64,000 nt of DNA, taken from Winogradskyella sp. Its GTDB lineage: Bacteria > Bacteroidota > Bacteroidia > Flavobacteriales > Flavobacteriaceae. The stretch is from contig JAOEWO010000002.1 of assembly GCA_028383925.1 (NCBI GenBank), positions 1 through 64,000 on the forward strand, given 5' to 3'. The notes beneath the pieces were generated by a model. That model was not told the origin of the DNA. It saw only the letters and a list, made by a program, of their open reading frames with translations, and searched no databases. Shown one piece after another: positions 19,180 through 28,446 of the stretch (the first letter of the stretch is position 1; the number at the start of each line of letters is the position of its first letter). Position numbers and translations under genes: made by a program.

Positions 19180-19286
19180 TAGTTGCTCATTATTCACGCT
19201 AAACGTATACGGCTATCAGTGTGTATTGAGGTTATTGTTGTTGGGTAAAGCCTCTTTTTGTTGGTTGGTGTGATTTTGAGCAACTA
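19180..19286. other. Possible structured non-coding element
   Basis: Closing stem TAGTTGCTCA (19180-19189)/TGAGCAACTA (19277-19286); flanked by imperfect direct repeats agcactaaaaaaatgtaac (19140) and agcactaaaattctgtaac (19311). Confidence 0.35.
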
Positions 19287-19402
19287 AAAATAGCATCTAT
19301 AATTCTTTAAAGCACTAAAATTCTGTAACTAGATACAGTGTTTGTCAATACCAATCGTAAAATGTAATTGAAGCGATACCTTTTATTAGAATTTACAACA
19401 GG

Positions 19403-19579
19403 TTAGGCTACTTTTTTAAGAAGATCAAAACAAGGGCATTTTTTACAGCGTTTGTGCTCTGCCTTTTTAAATTTTTCACAACATTTAGATTTTACGTTAC
19501 CTAAAGTTTTAAAACCCGTAGTTTCAAGAACTTTAATGCGTTCTTTCTTAAGCGCTTTGTTTTTCTTTTTCTTGCCCAT
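19403..19579 (-). CDS. Small Cys-rich basic protein, 58 aa (not in ORF track)
   Basis: MGKKKKNKALKKERIKVLETTGFKTLGNVKSKCCEKFKKAEHKRCKKCPCFDLLKKVA*. Confidence 0.75.
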   Translation of the reverse strand: MGKKKKNKALKKERIKVLETTGFKTLGNVKSKCCEKFKKAEHKRCKKCPCFDLLKKVA

Positions 19580-19674
19580 CTTTATCTTCTCATTAAAAGA
19601 GAACCTTTAAGTTAGACTACAAAAATAGTTATTTTTATTTATTCTAAATAAACTTTATAATAAATTAACAAAAA

Positions 19675-19813
19675 AAGAGGCGCTATAAAAAAGGGTTATT
19701 TATTACCATACTGTAATGTTAAGTGTAGATAAAATGTCTTAAAATGACATCTTTTAATTTTATGGACTACCCTTAAAATAACAGTACGTATTACCTTTTT
19801 TATAGCGCCTCTT
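19675..19813 (-). terminator. Long hairpin in ferritin 3' UTR, terminator or structured RNA
   Basis: 20-bp perfect arms aagaggcgctataaaaaagg (19675-19694) and ccttttttatagcgcctctt (19794-19813), followed by a T-run on the minus strand; nested ATGTC/GACAT hairpin. Confidence 0.7.
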
Positions 19814-19830
19814 ATAGCACTTAGAGATTA

Positions 19831-20349
19831 TTACTTAGCAGTTATGTCTGCCGCAGAATTAACTGTTAGTTGCATTATATCGCGATCAAACAAGTACAAA
19901 CCACCTTTGTCGTCTCCAATCATTTTTATTTTATCGAGAATAGTTCTTGCTGTCGCTTCTTCTTCAATTTGTTCAGCCACGTACCATTGTAAAAAGTTGT
20001 GTGTAGCGTAATCTTTTTCTTGAAGCGATATATGAACCAATTCATTAATACTTTCAGATACAAATATTTCGTGCTCTAAGAGTGTTTCAAACATGCCTTT
20101 AAATGATGTAAAAGAGACACTTGGTGCTTTTAGCTCAGAGACATGTGCGTGTCCGCCACGTTCGTTTACAAATTTAACAAGCTTTAGCATGTGCTCGCGC
20201 TCTTCGTCTGACTGGTCGTACATAAAGCCAGAAATACCTTCTAGACCTTTTACTTCTGCCCAAACGGCCATAGCTAAGTAAGCTTGAGACGATTCAGCTT
20301 CAATTCTTATTTGTTTATTTAACGCAGATTCTATAGATTTTGATAACAT
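19831..20349 (-). CDS. Ferritin
   Basis: IEAESSQAYLAMAVWAEVKGLEGISGFMYDQSDEEREHMLKLVKFVNERGGH; EEQIEEEATARTILDKIKMIGDD region. Confidence 0.95.
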   Translation of the reverse strand: MLSKSIESALNKQIRIEAESSQAYLAMAVWAEVKGLEGISGFMYDQSDEEREHMLKLVKFVNERGGHAHVSELKAPSVSFTSFKGMFETLLEHEIFVSESINELVHISLQEKDYATHNFLQWYVAEQIEEEATARTILDKIKMIGDDKGGLYLFDRDIMQLTVNSAADITAK

Positions 20350-20510
20350 AGCTTTTATAATTTATAACAAAGATAAGCAGTAAAAAACACTATTAAAAGG
20401 TTTTTATGATTTCTAAATAAATGATGTTTTAAAGCTATAATATATTTAAAATGAATTGTTTGGTTTTTAAAATAGTCTAAAGAAGCTTGTTTTATATTTT
20501 AATTGAAATA

Positions 20511-21062
20511 TTACTTTTTTGTAAGTTCAAAATTAAAAGTGATAGTGACTTTGTCTGATAGTTTGTTTTTTACAATTTTAGGAATATTTATATTAAAATC
20601 TGAAACCAAAACTGTAAAATTTCCATTTAAAATAAGCTTGTTAGCCTCAACTTTAATAGAAATAGGACTGTTTTTAATCTCTTTTGTAACACCATGAAAG
20701 GTAAGCGTACCATTAAATTGTTTAACGGTATCTGTTTTACTTAGCTCATTAAAATTTAAGTTTTCTATTTTACCTCTAACTGTGGCTTTTGGGTAGTGGT
20801 CTGACTCTGCATAGTTTTCGTTAAAGTGCTCTTCCATTAAAGCATTTTTAAAACGAAAGGCTTTGACCAAGGCCAGTGCCGCAAATTCCCCATTTTTAGT
20901 ATTTAAAATTGCGGTAACGGCTTTGTTTTTTGCAGCAACGTCTTCAAAAGCGGGTACCGAAGCTTCAAACGTAAGCGTGCCTGTTTTTGTTAAATATTTA
21001 GCCTGACCAAGAGTTGTATTAATTGTAAGAATAGTAATTAATGTAAAGATGATGTTTTTCAT
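20511..21062 (-). CDS. YceI family protein
   Basis: GTLTFEASVPAFEDVAAKNKAVTAILNTKNGEFAALALVKAFRFKNALMEEHF; start reassigned to MKNIIFTL at 21062. Confidence 0.85.
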   Translation of the reverse strand: MKNIIFTLITILTINTTLGQAKYLTKTGTLTFEASVPAFEDVAAKNKAVTAILNTKNGEFAALALVKAFRFKNALMEEHFNENYAESDHYPKATVRGKIENLNFNELSKTDTVKQFNGTLTFHGVTKEIKNSPISIKVEANKLILNGNFTVLVSDFNINIPKIVKNKLSDKVTITFNFELTKK

Positions 21063-21067
21063 AGGTT

Positions 21068-21430
21068 TTAATTTTCTAATAAGCCTTCTTGTTGCCACTG
21101 TATAATTAAATCAATTAAGTTTTGTGGTAACCTTGGTCCGCCCGAGGGCATTACAAAACCAAGATCATTAGAAGATATACGCTCAATTAAATCTCTGTTT
21201 TCTATGGCTGCAATTACATCTGTATAAGTTGCCAACGCCATTGGTGCACCATTAACTGGTGGGCTACTATGGCAAGATATGCAGTTGTTGTCTATAATTG
21301 TTTTAATGTTTGCAGTATAAGTTACTAAACCGTCTACAATAATAACCTCTGTTAAATCGTCTTCATTTACATAAGAACAACTGTAAAACGCAGTAATAAT
21401 AAAGAGGTATAAAAGGTGTGTGTGTTTCAT
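21068..21430 (-). CDS. c-type cytochrome-like lipoprotein
   Basis: CISCH heme motif, VMPSGGPRLPQNLIDLIIQWQQEG; lipobox FYSCSY. Confidence 0.85.
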   Translation of the reverse strand: MKHTHLLYLFIITAFYSCSYVNEDDLTEVIIVDGLVTYTANIKTIIDNNCISCHSSPPVNGAPMALATYTDVIAAIENRDLIERISSNDLGFVMPSGGPRLPQNLIDLIIQWQQEGLLEN

Positions 21431-21442
21431 GTGTTTAAGATT

Positions 21443-22297
21443 TTAGAAGCTACGACTTAGGTTAAATCCAAAATAAATATTACCAGTAGTCCAATCTCCA
21501 GTTGCTTGCCCTAAGAATCCGTTTGTATTCATAGCTTGTGCATTAGAAAAATGCATTTGAAACACGTGTCCACCAGTTTCTAGATCTAAACCAATTGATA
21601 ACGGATTTTTAAAGGGTGAATTTTCTGCCCTATTGAGGTGCCAACCATAATCCATATTTAAAGACAAACGTTTGCCTAATTTTTGTCTGCCACCAAAACC
21701 AATGGCATACTGTGAGTTTTGTTGCGCGTTATAAGCAACAAAATTATCGTGAAAAAACGTTGGTGCTAATTCTAACGATAATTTTGAGCTTACTTTTTTA
21801 GATATAAGCAGTTGCGCTGTATATCCTAAACGATCTCTAAATTTTAATTTCGGTAAATTTTCTTTTTCAAATGATGTGTTTACGAGTATCGAATTATAGG
21901 CAACTATAGTAAAAGGAAATGTATTTTCTTGTTGTCTTACCAGTCTATATTTTGCTGAGGCTTCATATATTTTTTGAAACGAACTGCGCGATACACCAAT
22001 ATTTACAGCATCTGTAATACCATAAACAAAGTTGAGTCGGGTTACGGCATCGTCTAGCCCAAAGAAGCTGTCAAAACCATTTTCTACACTACCAAACCTG
22101 TGCGAAACTATAAGTGTCAATTCTTTTTTAGCAACCAACTTTGTAGATTCAAAATTTACAATTTTTAGTCCTTTAAAAGCCGCAGTGGCGTAGTTGTTAA
22201 AGACGGTATCTGTATCAATTTCACTTAACAAATCGTCTTCTTGTGCTGTTAAAAAAAGGCATAGCGATAGCTTTAACAAAAATATTGAATATTTCAT
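21443..22297 (-). CDS. DUF5777-like beta-barrel protein
   Basis: Signal peptide; LIVSHRFGSVENGFDSFFGLDDAVTRLNFVYGITDAVNIGVSRS. Confidence 0.75.
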   Translation of the reverse strand: MKYSIFLLKLSLCLFLTAQEDDLLSEIDTDTVFNNYATAAFKGLKIVNFESTKLVAKKELTLIVSHRFGSVENGFDSFFGLDDAVTRLNFVYGITDAVNIGVSRSSFQKIYEASAKYRLVRQQENTFPFTIVAYNSILVNTSFEKENLPKLKFRDRLGYTAQLLISKKVSSKLSLELAPTFFHDNFVAYNAQQNSQYAIGFGGRQKLGKRLSLNMDYGWHLNRAENSPFKNPLSIGLDLETGGHVFQMHFSNAQAMNTNGFLGQATGDWTTGNIYFGFNLSRSF

Positions 22298-22349
22298 TTT
22301 AAAATGTTAGAGTGAAAATGTTGACGAGCTTATAAAGACTTAGCTTCTG

Positions 22350-23093
22350 TTATTGTTTTACAAAGCGCTTTGTCTCTTCTCCGTTTTCTGAAGATATTTT
22401 AATTAAGTATAAGCCACTTTTAAAGCCTGATACATTAATTTGTGGTACTGTATTTGTAGTTATAGCGGTATTTAATAGTTGTTTGCCTAGCATATCAAAA
22501 ACCTGAATTGTACCTTCTAAAACACGGTTTGCAAACTCAATAGTAATAACATCATCAACAGGGTTAGGGAATAATTTAAAGTTGTTTTGGTTATTAAAAT
22601 CTTCAATACTAAGCGTTACCCAATTTGTGACTCCGTTTTGGGTACCATTACCTGTGTATTCAAAAGGTGGTGCTACATTAACAAATGTACCAACGTCCCA
22701 AAGTCCGGCTGTAACGGCAACAGATTCTCTTTGGTGATTAGCGCTTCCCCATTGCAAATAATCTATCATTGCAGCACTAGAGCTAAAACTATTAGTATTG
22801 TATAAACCAAATTCGCCATCTGCAACCGCAAAATTTATGTCGCTCTCTATATTAACTTCTTCGCCAGCATCTAAGCTTACTACTGACGTCATATTACCAA
22901 CTTGTGCGTAAGACGGAAAATTACAAAACCAATAATTAGAGATAGGTACATTGGTAGATCCAAAGTTTTTAAGCGTCACAGAGTTTGTGGCTGGGTCTAG
23001 TTTTAAGATTCTAACTTGAGCCTTAAGTTGTGTTGCATAAAATGTTACTAAAACTAACATTAGGATGGTGGTGATTGAGTAATTTCTTTTCAT
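22350..23093 (-). CDS. T9SS-sorted secreted protein
   Basis: Signal peptide; C-terminal LFPNPVDDVITIEFA...SGLYLIKISSENGEETKRFVKQ. Confidence 0.85.
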   Translation of the reverse strand: MKRNYSITTILMLVLVTFYATQLKAQVRILKLDPATNSVTLKNFGSTNVPISNYWFCNFPSYAQVGNMTSVVSLDAGEEVNIESDINFAVADGEFGLYNTNSFSSSAAMIDYLQWGSANHQRESVAVTAGLWDVGTFVNVAPPFEYTGNGTQNGVTNWVTLSIEDFNNQNNFKLFPNPVDDVITIEFANRVLEGTIQVFDMLGKQLLNTAITTNTVPQINVSGFKSGLYLIKISSENGEETKRFVKQ

Positions 23094-23104
23094 AATTTTT
23101 GTTT

Positions 23105-23491
23105 TTATTTATTTGTAATTAGTATAGATTGATCTATTTTAACTTGCTCTAAAAGGTCATCGTAACCAATAAAACGGCCTTTAATTTTTATTTTTGAGCC
23201 TTTTAAAGCGGTTGTTTTTATTTGATTTGTAAACTGACAAAAGACGGTGTTTTCTATAGTAATTTCAGTACTGTTTATATCTGAAATTAGCCCTGAAACT
23301 TCAATGGTTTTATTTAGTAAAAGTTGTTCTGATGCGCTACTATTTTCAGAAAATAATTGCGTAACCTCATCTGACGTCATTACAAACTCTGCGGTTTCAT
23401 TTTCTATATTTCTGTGGTCTTGGTAGATATAGTTATAGGCAATTACAGCTGCAATAATTAAAAAGATTAAGACTATTAGTTTCTTACCCAT
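23105..23491 (-). CDS. Small membrane-anchored OB-fold-like protein
   Basis: N-terminal TM; IEVSGLISDINSTEITIEN...KIKGRFIGYDDLLEQVKIDQSILI resembles tRNA_anti-like proteins. Confidence 0.6.
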   Translation of the reverse strand: MGKKLIVLIFLIIAAVIAYNYIYQDHRNIENETAEFVMTSDEVTQLFSENSSASEQLLLNKTIEVSGLISDINSTEITIENTVFCQFTNQIKTTALKGSKIKIKGRFIGYDDLLEQVKIDQSILITNK

Positions 23492-23503
23492 ACCTTTAGT
23501 TAA

Positions 23504-24574
23504 TTAGTTACAAATGTTTTCGTATTGCAATTTATTATCATTACCTAACCTAAAATCTACTTCTGTTTCTACACTGCAGGTTCTAACTTCTTGTAAAATC
23601 CAATTGTTATTACATAGCGGTAAACTAGGCACATCTATAACCACCTCTAGACTGTTACCATTACCACCAGCGCTCCACGTGCCAAATACGGTTGTCGCAT
23701 TCCATGATACAGACATGGTGCCATCTGTTAAAAAATTAAAATTATAGTTGTAATAGACATCATCGTAGTCTGTATTGTCTCGTTTTAGTCTATTAACTAT
23801 CCAATTTGGGCAATTTGTAAGTAAGTTTTCTAGTTGCGTTGTGTTACAGTCGTTACAATCGTCATCGTTGTAATCGTAATCGTCATCTTCATCACAACTA
23901 TTATCTGCATTTAAAATAGCAGTTTCTAAGGCTATAAAATTTGTAATACTAGTCTCTATGCCATTGGCATCTATGGTTGTAATAGGAAAGTTAAATGTTA
24001 CAATGTCGCTGGTATTAATAGCTGTTATAAAATTATAGAGTTGGTTATCGCGCTCAATAGTTACCGTTTCTAATATTTCGCTATTAGCGTTAAACGTTGA
24101 TGCTTCAATAGGGTACAAAAAGTCTAAACACTCAATATCTGTATCATTAACATTTTCACCATTACAATTTGCTATAAAATTATTTAATTGGTTAAGGTTG
24201 GTGACTTCTATTTCAGAGAAATCTCCTTGTATTATAGTAATAGGAAATTCAATATCTAAATTATCTATATCAGCATCAGACGCATCAAAAACACACTCTA
24301 CAGTTTTAAAATCTGTAATAGAATTTACAACCACTTGCTCACTATTGGCCATTACCACATAAGGAAACACAATATCAAAACAATTAGCTTTATCTATAAT
24401 ATTATTAATAGAGCCATCATTAGCAGCGGTACGTTGCATAAGTTCCGCTATGCTAGAGTTCGCAACAAGTACTTCGTCTTCGGGAGTTTCTATAAACTCT
24501 GTTTCTTCTGTTCTACAAGATGTAAACAGTAGTACAGTTAAAAAAAACGATAAAATATAAGTTCTTATTTTCAT
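23504..24574 (-). CDS. Lipoprotein with about 4 tandem ~42-aa [DN]-[IF]-x-[FY]-P repeats and an Asp-rich linker
   Basis: Lipobox LLFTSCRT; CFDIVFPY / LDIEFPIT / LDFLYPIE / FNFPITT at aa 70, 110, 154, 196; DEDDDYDYNDDDCNDC. Confidence 0.75.
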   Translation of the reverse strand: MKIRTYILSFFLTVLLFTSCRTEETEFIETPEDEVLVANSSIAELMQRTAANDGSINNIIDKANCFDIVFPYVVMANSEQVVVNSITDFKTVECVFDASDADIDNLDIEFPITIIQGDFSEIEVTNLNQLNNFIANCNGENVNDTDIECLDFLYPIEASTFNANSEILETVTIERDNQLYNFITAINTSDIVTFNFPITTIDANGIETSITNFIALETAILNADNSCDEDDDYDYNDDDCNDCNTTQLENLLTNCPNWIVNRLKRDNTDYDDVYYNYNFNFLTDGTMSVSWNATTVFGTWSAGGNGNSLEVVIDVPSLPLCNNNWILQEVRTCSVETEVDFRLGNDNKLQYENICN

Positions 24575-24687
24575 GATGGCTGTAATTTGTTTGTTGCCAT
24601 TTAATATATAACAACTAACTTTTAAAAACTACTGAACTTTTCTAAAAAAAGATTTATTTACCTTTAACAAAACATAACAAATTCCCC

Positions 24688-25212
24688 TTGGCTAAAAGTT
24701 TAAACGAAAATATCTGTGACGCTAAAATTTTTGAGCGTGTTTATACAAAGCATTCAGAAGACTTACATAACTTCTTGTATTATAAATATGGTGCACAATT
24801 TAACCCAAGAGACAAAGCACAAGATGCGTTTATTAAACTTTGGGATAATTGTAAAAAAGTAACCTTTGCCAAAGCAAAATCTTTTTTGTTTACGGTTGCA
24901 AATAATATGATGCTAAATGAAATAAAACACCAAAAGGTGGTTTTAAATCATCAAAAAATTAAGCCAAAACATTATACCAATGAAACGCCTCAATTTGTTT
25001 TAGAACACACGGAGTATTTAGAAACATACAATAAAGCCCTCGCTAGTTTAAAAGAGGAGCAACGTGTTGCTTTTTTGCTAAGTAAAGTTGAAGGTAAAAA
25101 GCATAGTGAAATTGCTGAGCTTTTAGGTGTTACCCAAAAAGTAGTAGAATACAGAATTTATAGTGCATTTAATATTCTAAAAAAAGAACTTAAAGGTTTT
25201 AAAATAAAATAA
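24688..25212 (+). CDS. ECF-type RNA polymerase sigma factor (apparent TTG start)
   Basis: LHNFLYYKYGAQFNPRDKAQDAFIKLWDN; VEGKKHSEIAELLGVTQKVVEYRIYSAFNILKKEL. Confidence 0.9.
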   Translation: MAKSLNENICDAKIFERVYTKHSEDLHNFLYYKYGAQFNPRDKAQDAFIKLWDNCKKVTFAKAKSFLFTVANNMMLNEIKHQKVVLNHQKIKPKHYTNETPQFVLEHTEYLETYNKALASLKEEQRVAFLLSKVEGKKHSEIAELLGVTQKVVEYRIYSAFNILKKELKGFKIK

Positions 25213-25259
25213 TAAGGAGAAATTATACTTAGGTTGTTATATAATTAAGAAGATAGTTT

Positions 25260-26168
25260 ATGATTGAGGATGATTTATTAAAAAAATGGTTAAATAACGA
25301 ACTTACAGCTGCAGAAAAAGAGGCATTTAGTAAGCAAGACGACTATGCTATAAATCAAAATATAATAGATAATGCAAAGCAGTTTAAGGCATCGCATTTT
25401 TCTAAAGTCCAAGATTTTGAATCTTTTAAAACAGCTTATAATAATAGAAAAACAAAATCAACATTGCAGTGGATACGTCCATTATTAAAAATAGCAAGTG
25501 CACTCGTTGTTGGTCTTGCTGTTTATTTTTCATTTTTTAATAGTAATCGTGTAGAGGCTTATGCACTCGCAACAGAGCAGACAACAATTACGCTACCAGA
25601 TTTGTCTAAAGTAACTTTAAACGCAGATTCTAAACTTAGTTATAACGCAGACAGTTGGGGTACTAAATGCCTTTTAAATTTACAAGGTGAAGCCTATTTT
25701 AAAGTTGCTAAAGGCCAAACATTTACGGTCAGTACCAAATCAGGTAAAGTTACGGTTGTGGGTACTGAATTTAATGTAAAACAACGTGATAATTATTTTG
25801 AAGTAATTTGTTACGAAGGCATTGTAAAAGTTGCATCTGGGACGATTATAAGACAATTATTAGCAGGTGATACTTACCGTATTATAAATAAGAAATTTAC
25901 AGCAGATAAAACTTTAGACATACAACCACAATGGACGCGTAATAGAAGCCGTTTTAAGTCTGTGCCTTTTGCTGAAGTTATTAACGAGTTAGAGCGCCAG
26001 TATAATGTAAAGGTTACCCTAAAGAACATGGATGCTACTAGAGTTTTTTCGGGCACATTTATGCATAACAATTTAGAAGAAGCACTTTCTGCACTAACAC
26101 AACCTATGAATTTAGCTTTTGTAATTAGTTCACCGAACCAAGTTCTAATTCATGGCAAAACAAATTAA
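25260..26168 (+). CDS. FecR-family anti-sigma factor
   Basis: ITLPDLSKVTLNADSKLSYNADSWG..LNLQGEAYFKVAKGQTFTVSTKSGKVTVVGTEFNV; C-terminal DUF4974-like. Confidence 0.95.
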   Translation: MIEDDLLKKWLNNELTAAEKEAFSKQDDYAINQNIIDNAKQFKASHFSKVQDFESFKTAYNNRKTKSTLQWIRPLLKIASALVVGLAVYFSFFNSNRVEAYALATEQTTITLPDLSKVTLNADSKLSYNADSWGTKCLLNLQGEAYFKVAKGQTFTVSTKSGKVTVVGTEFNVKQRDNYFEVICYEGIVKVASGTIIRQLLAGDTYRIINKKFTADKTLDIQPQWTRNRSRFKSVPFAEVINELERQYNVKVTLKNMDATRVFSGTFMHNNLEEALSALTQPMNLAFVISSPNQVLIHGKTN

Positions 26169-28443
26169 GCAGTACACGTTATTCGTATTCTTAAGCTTAT
26201 TCTTTGCTCTTAAAACACACGCGCAAACGGCTGATAATAAGAGGCCATTAATCGAAATTTTAAGTAATTTAGAACAACAATTTAGTGTTCAGTTTAATTA
26301 TGCTGAAGACGCCATTACCAACCTTACAATTTCGCCACCACCAAAAGATTTACAGCTAAATACAGTTTTAATTTTTTTAGAAGATAAAACAGGTTTAACC
26401 TTTACTTTAACCTCTAGTAATGTGGTTTTGGTAATTGCGAATACAAACCGTTTAGAGCTTCAAAAATTATCAGAAATTGTTCTTGAAGGTTATATTGTTC
26501 GTGGTATTAATAAGTTAAGTAATGGTTCTTTTGAAATTGATATTTCAGATTTTGACATACTGCCGGGTTTAGTAGATACTGACGTTTTGCAAGCCGTACA
26601 GGCATTTCCTGGTATACAGAGTATTAATGAAACGGTTTCTAACATTAACATTAGAGGAGGCACTCACGATCAAAATTTAATCTTATGGGATGGTATTAAA
26701 ATGTACCAATCGGGTCATTTTTTTGGTCTTATTTCTATGTTTAATCCGCAAATTACCCAACGTGTGGCCTTAACTAAAAACGGGTCTCAAGTAGAGTATA
26801 CAGATGGTGTATCTGGCACAATTGCTATGCAAACCGATAAAGCAGTTAGTAAAGAATTTAAAGGCAGTTTGGGTGTTAATTTTATTGATGCTAATGGTTT
26901 TGCCGATGTCCCTTTAAGTAAAAAATCATCCTTACAAATAGCGGCCCGAAAATCTATAAGCGATTTTACAGAAACACCAACTTATACTAATTTCTTTGAA
27001 CGTATTTCTCAAGATACAGAGGTGGAGCAAAATGCAATGAATATTACAAATTCAGATAAAACGTTCGATTTCTATGATATTTCTCTGCGTTGGCTTTATA
27101 AAATTAACGACAAAGAAGTGCTACGCGTTAATTTTATAAATGCTGCTAATACATTAGGTTTTAATGAGAATATAAGGGTTAATAACCAGCAAGATTCTAG
27201 AGCGAGTACTTTAAGTCAAAACAGTATTGCAGGTGCCATAGCATACTCAAAAATTTGGAATACAAACTGGCAAACCATTTTTGAAGCTTATGAAACAGAT
27301 TATAAATTAAAGTCTGAAAATGCTAATATTTTAGACGCGCAACGTTTTTTGCAAGAAAACAAAGTGTCTGAAACAAGCCTAAAATTAAAAGTAAATTATG
27401 CTATTAATAACCGTTTAAATTTGCAAAGTGGTTACCATTTTGTTGAAACTAAAATTACCAATTTAGATGATGTAGATAACCCAGTTTTTAGGTTATTAGT
27501 TTCAGAAGTACTTAGAACTCATAGTTTATTTTCTCAACTATCATATATATCAAAAGACAGAAAAACCAATTTTAATACAGGTTTAAGGTATAATTATATT
27601 GGCAAGTTTAATAGACATTTACTAGAGCCAAGGTTAAGTGTAACACATAAGTTTTTAGACTATTTTTCTTTTGAATTTTTGGGCGAATTTAAACATCAAA
27701 ACATATCTCAGGTTATTAATTTTCAGAACGATTTTTTAGGTATTGAAAAGCGCAGATGGCAACTTTCTAATGATAGTGATATACCAATTATAAGAAGTCA
27801 ACAAGGGTCTGTTGGTTTGTCTTACACTAAAAGTGGCTGGCTTGTTAGCGCAGAAGCATACTATAAAAAAGTGAAAGGTATTACCACACAAAGTCAAGGG
27901 TTTCAAAACCAATATGAGTTTGTAAAAACCGATGGTACTTATAATGTGCGTGGTGTTGATGTTATTGTAAGAAAGCAGTTTAATAAATTTAATACCTGGT
28001 TGAGTTATGCTTACATGAATAATGACTATACATTTTTAGCATTACCAGAAAATACATTTCCTAGCAATTTTGATATTACACAAGCTTTTACTTTGGGAGC
28101 AAATTATACGGCTGAACGTCTAAAATTAGCAGCCGGCTTAAACTGGAATTCTGGCAGGCCAACCACACAACCACAAGAAGGCAACCCAATTAGCAATGGC
28201 GAAATTAATTTTAACCCAACAAATTCTTCGCAACTACAAGACTATTTAAGAGTAGATATATCTGCTATGTACAATTTTAAATTAGGGAAAACTACAGCAA
28301 ATTTGGGCCTCTCTATTTGGAATCTTTTAAACAAAAGGAACATTATTAATAGTTTTAACAGACTAAATAATGATGCGGTAGATACCATAAACCAAGGTTC
28401 TTTAGGTGTTACACCTAACCTTCTTTTTAGAGTAAATTTTTAG
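26152..28443 (+). CDS. TonB-dependent receptor with N-terminal STN domain (FecA-like transducer)
   Basis: STN-like N-terminus; plug VLQAVQAFPGIQSINETVSNINIRGGTHDQNLILWDGIKMYQ; barrel to C-terminal FRVNF; overlaps fecR by 17 nt. Confidence 0.9.
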   Translation: MAKQIKQYTLFVFLSLFFALKTHAQTADNKRPLIEILSNLEQQFSVQFNYAEDAITNLTISPPPKDLQLNTVLIFLEDKTGLTFTLTSSNVVLVIANTNRLELQKLSEIVLEGYIVRGINKLSNGSFEIDISDFDILPGLVDTDVLQAVQAFPGIQSINETVSNINIRGGTHDQNLILWDGIKMYQSGHFFGLISMFNPQITQRVALTKNGSQVEYTDGVSGTIAMQTDKAVSKEFKGSLGVNFIDANGFADVPLSKKSSLQIAARKSISDFTETPTYTNFFERISQDTEVEQNAMNITNSDKTFDFYDISLRWLYKINDKEVLRVNFINAANTLGFNENIRVNNQQDSRASTLSQNSIAGAIAYSKIWNTNWQTIFEAYETDYKLKSENANILDAQRFLQENKVSETSLKLKVNYAINNRLNLQSGYHFVETKITNLDDVDNPVFRLLVSEVLRTHSLFSQLSYISKDRKTNFNTGLRYNYIGKFNRHLLEPRLSVTHKFLDYFSFEFLGEFKHQNISQVINFQNDFLGIEKRRWQLSNDSDIPIIRSQQGSVGLSYTKSGWLVSAEAYYKKVKGITTQSQGFQNQYEFVKTDGTYNVRGVDVIVRKQFNKFNTWLSYAYMNNDYTFLALPENTFPSNFDITQAFTLGANYTAERLKLAAGLNWNSGRPTTQPQEGNPISNGEINFNPTNSSQLQDYLRVDISAMYNFKLGKTTANLGLSIWNLLNKRNIINSFNRLNNDAVDTINQGSLGVTPNLLFRVNF

Positions 28444-28446
28444 GTT

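Noticed and set aside
23830-23900. Microsatellite-like cgtaatcgtcatc tract
   Set aside because: It encodes the Asp/Tyr-rich linker of the lipoprotein; codon-level repetition explains it.
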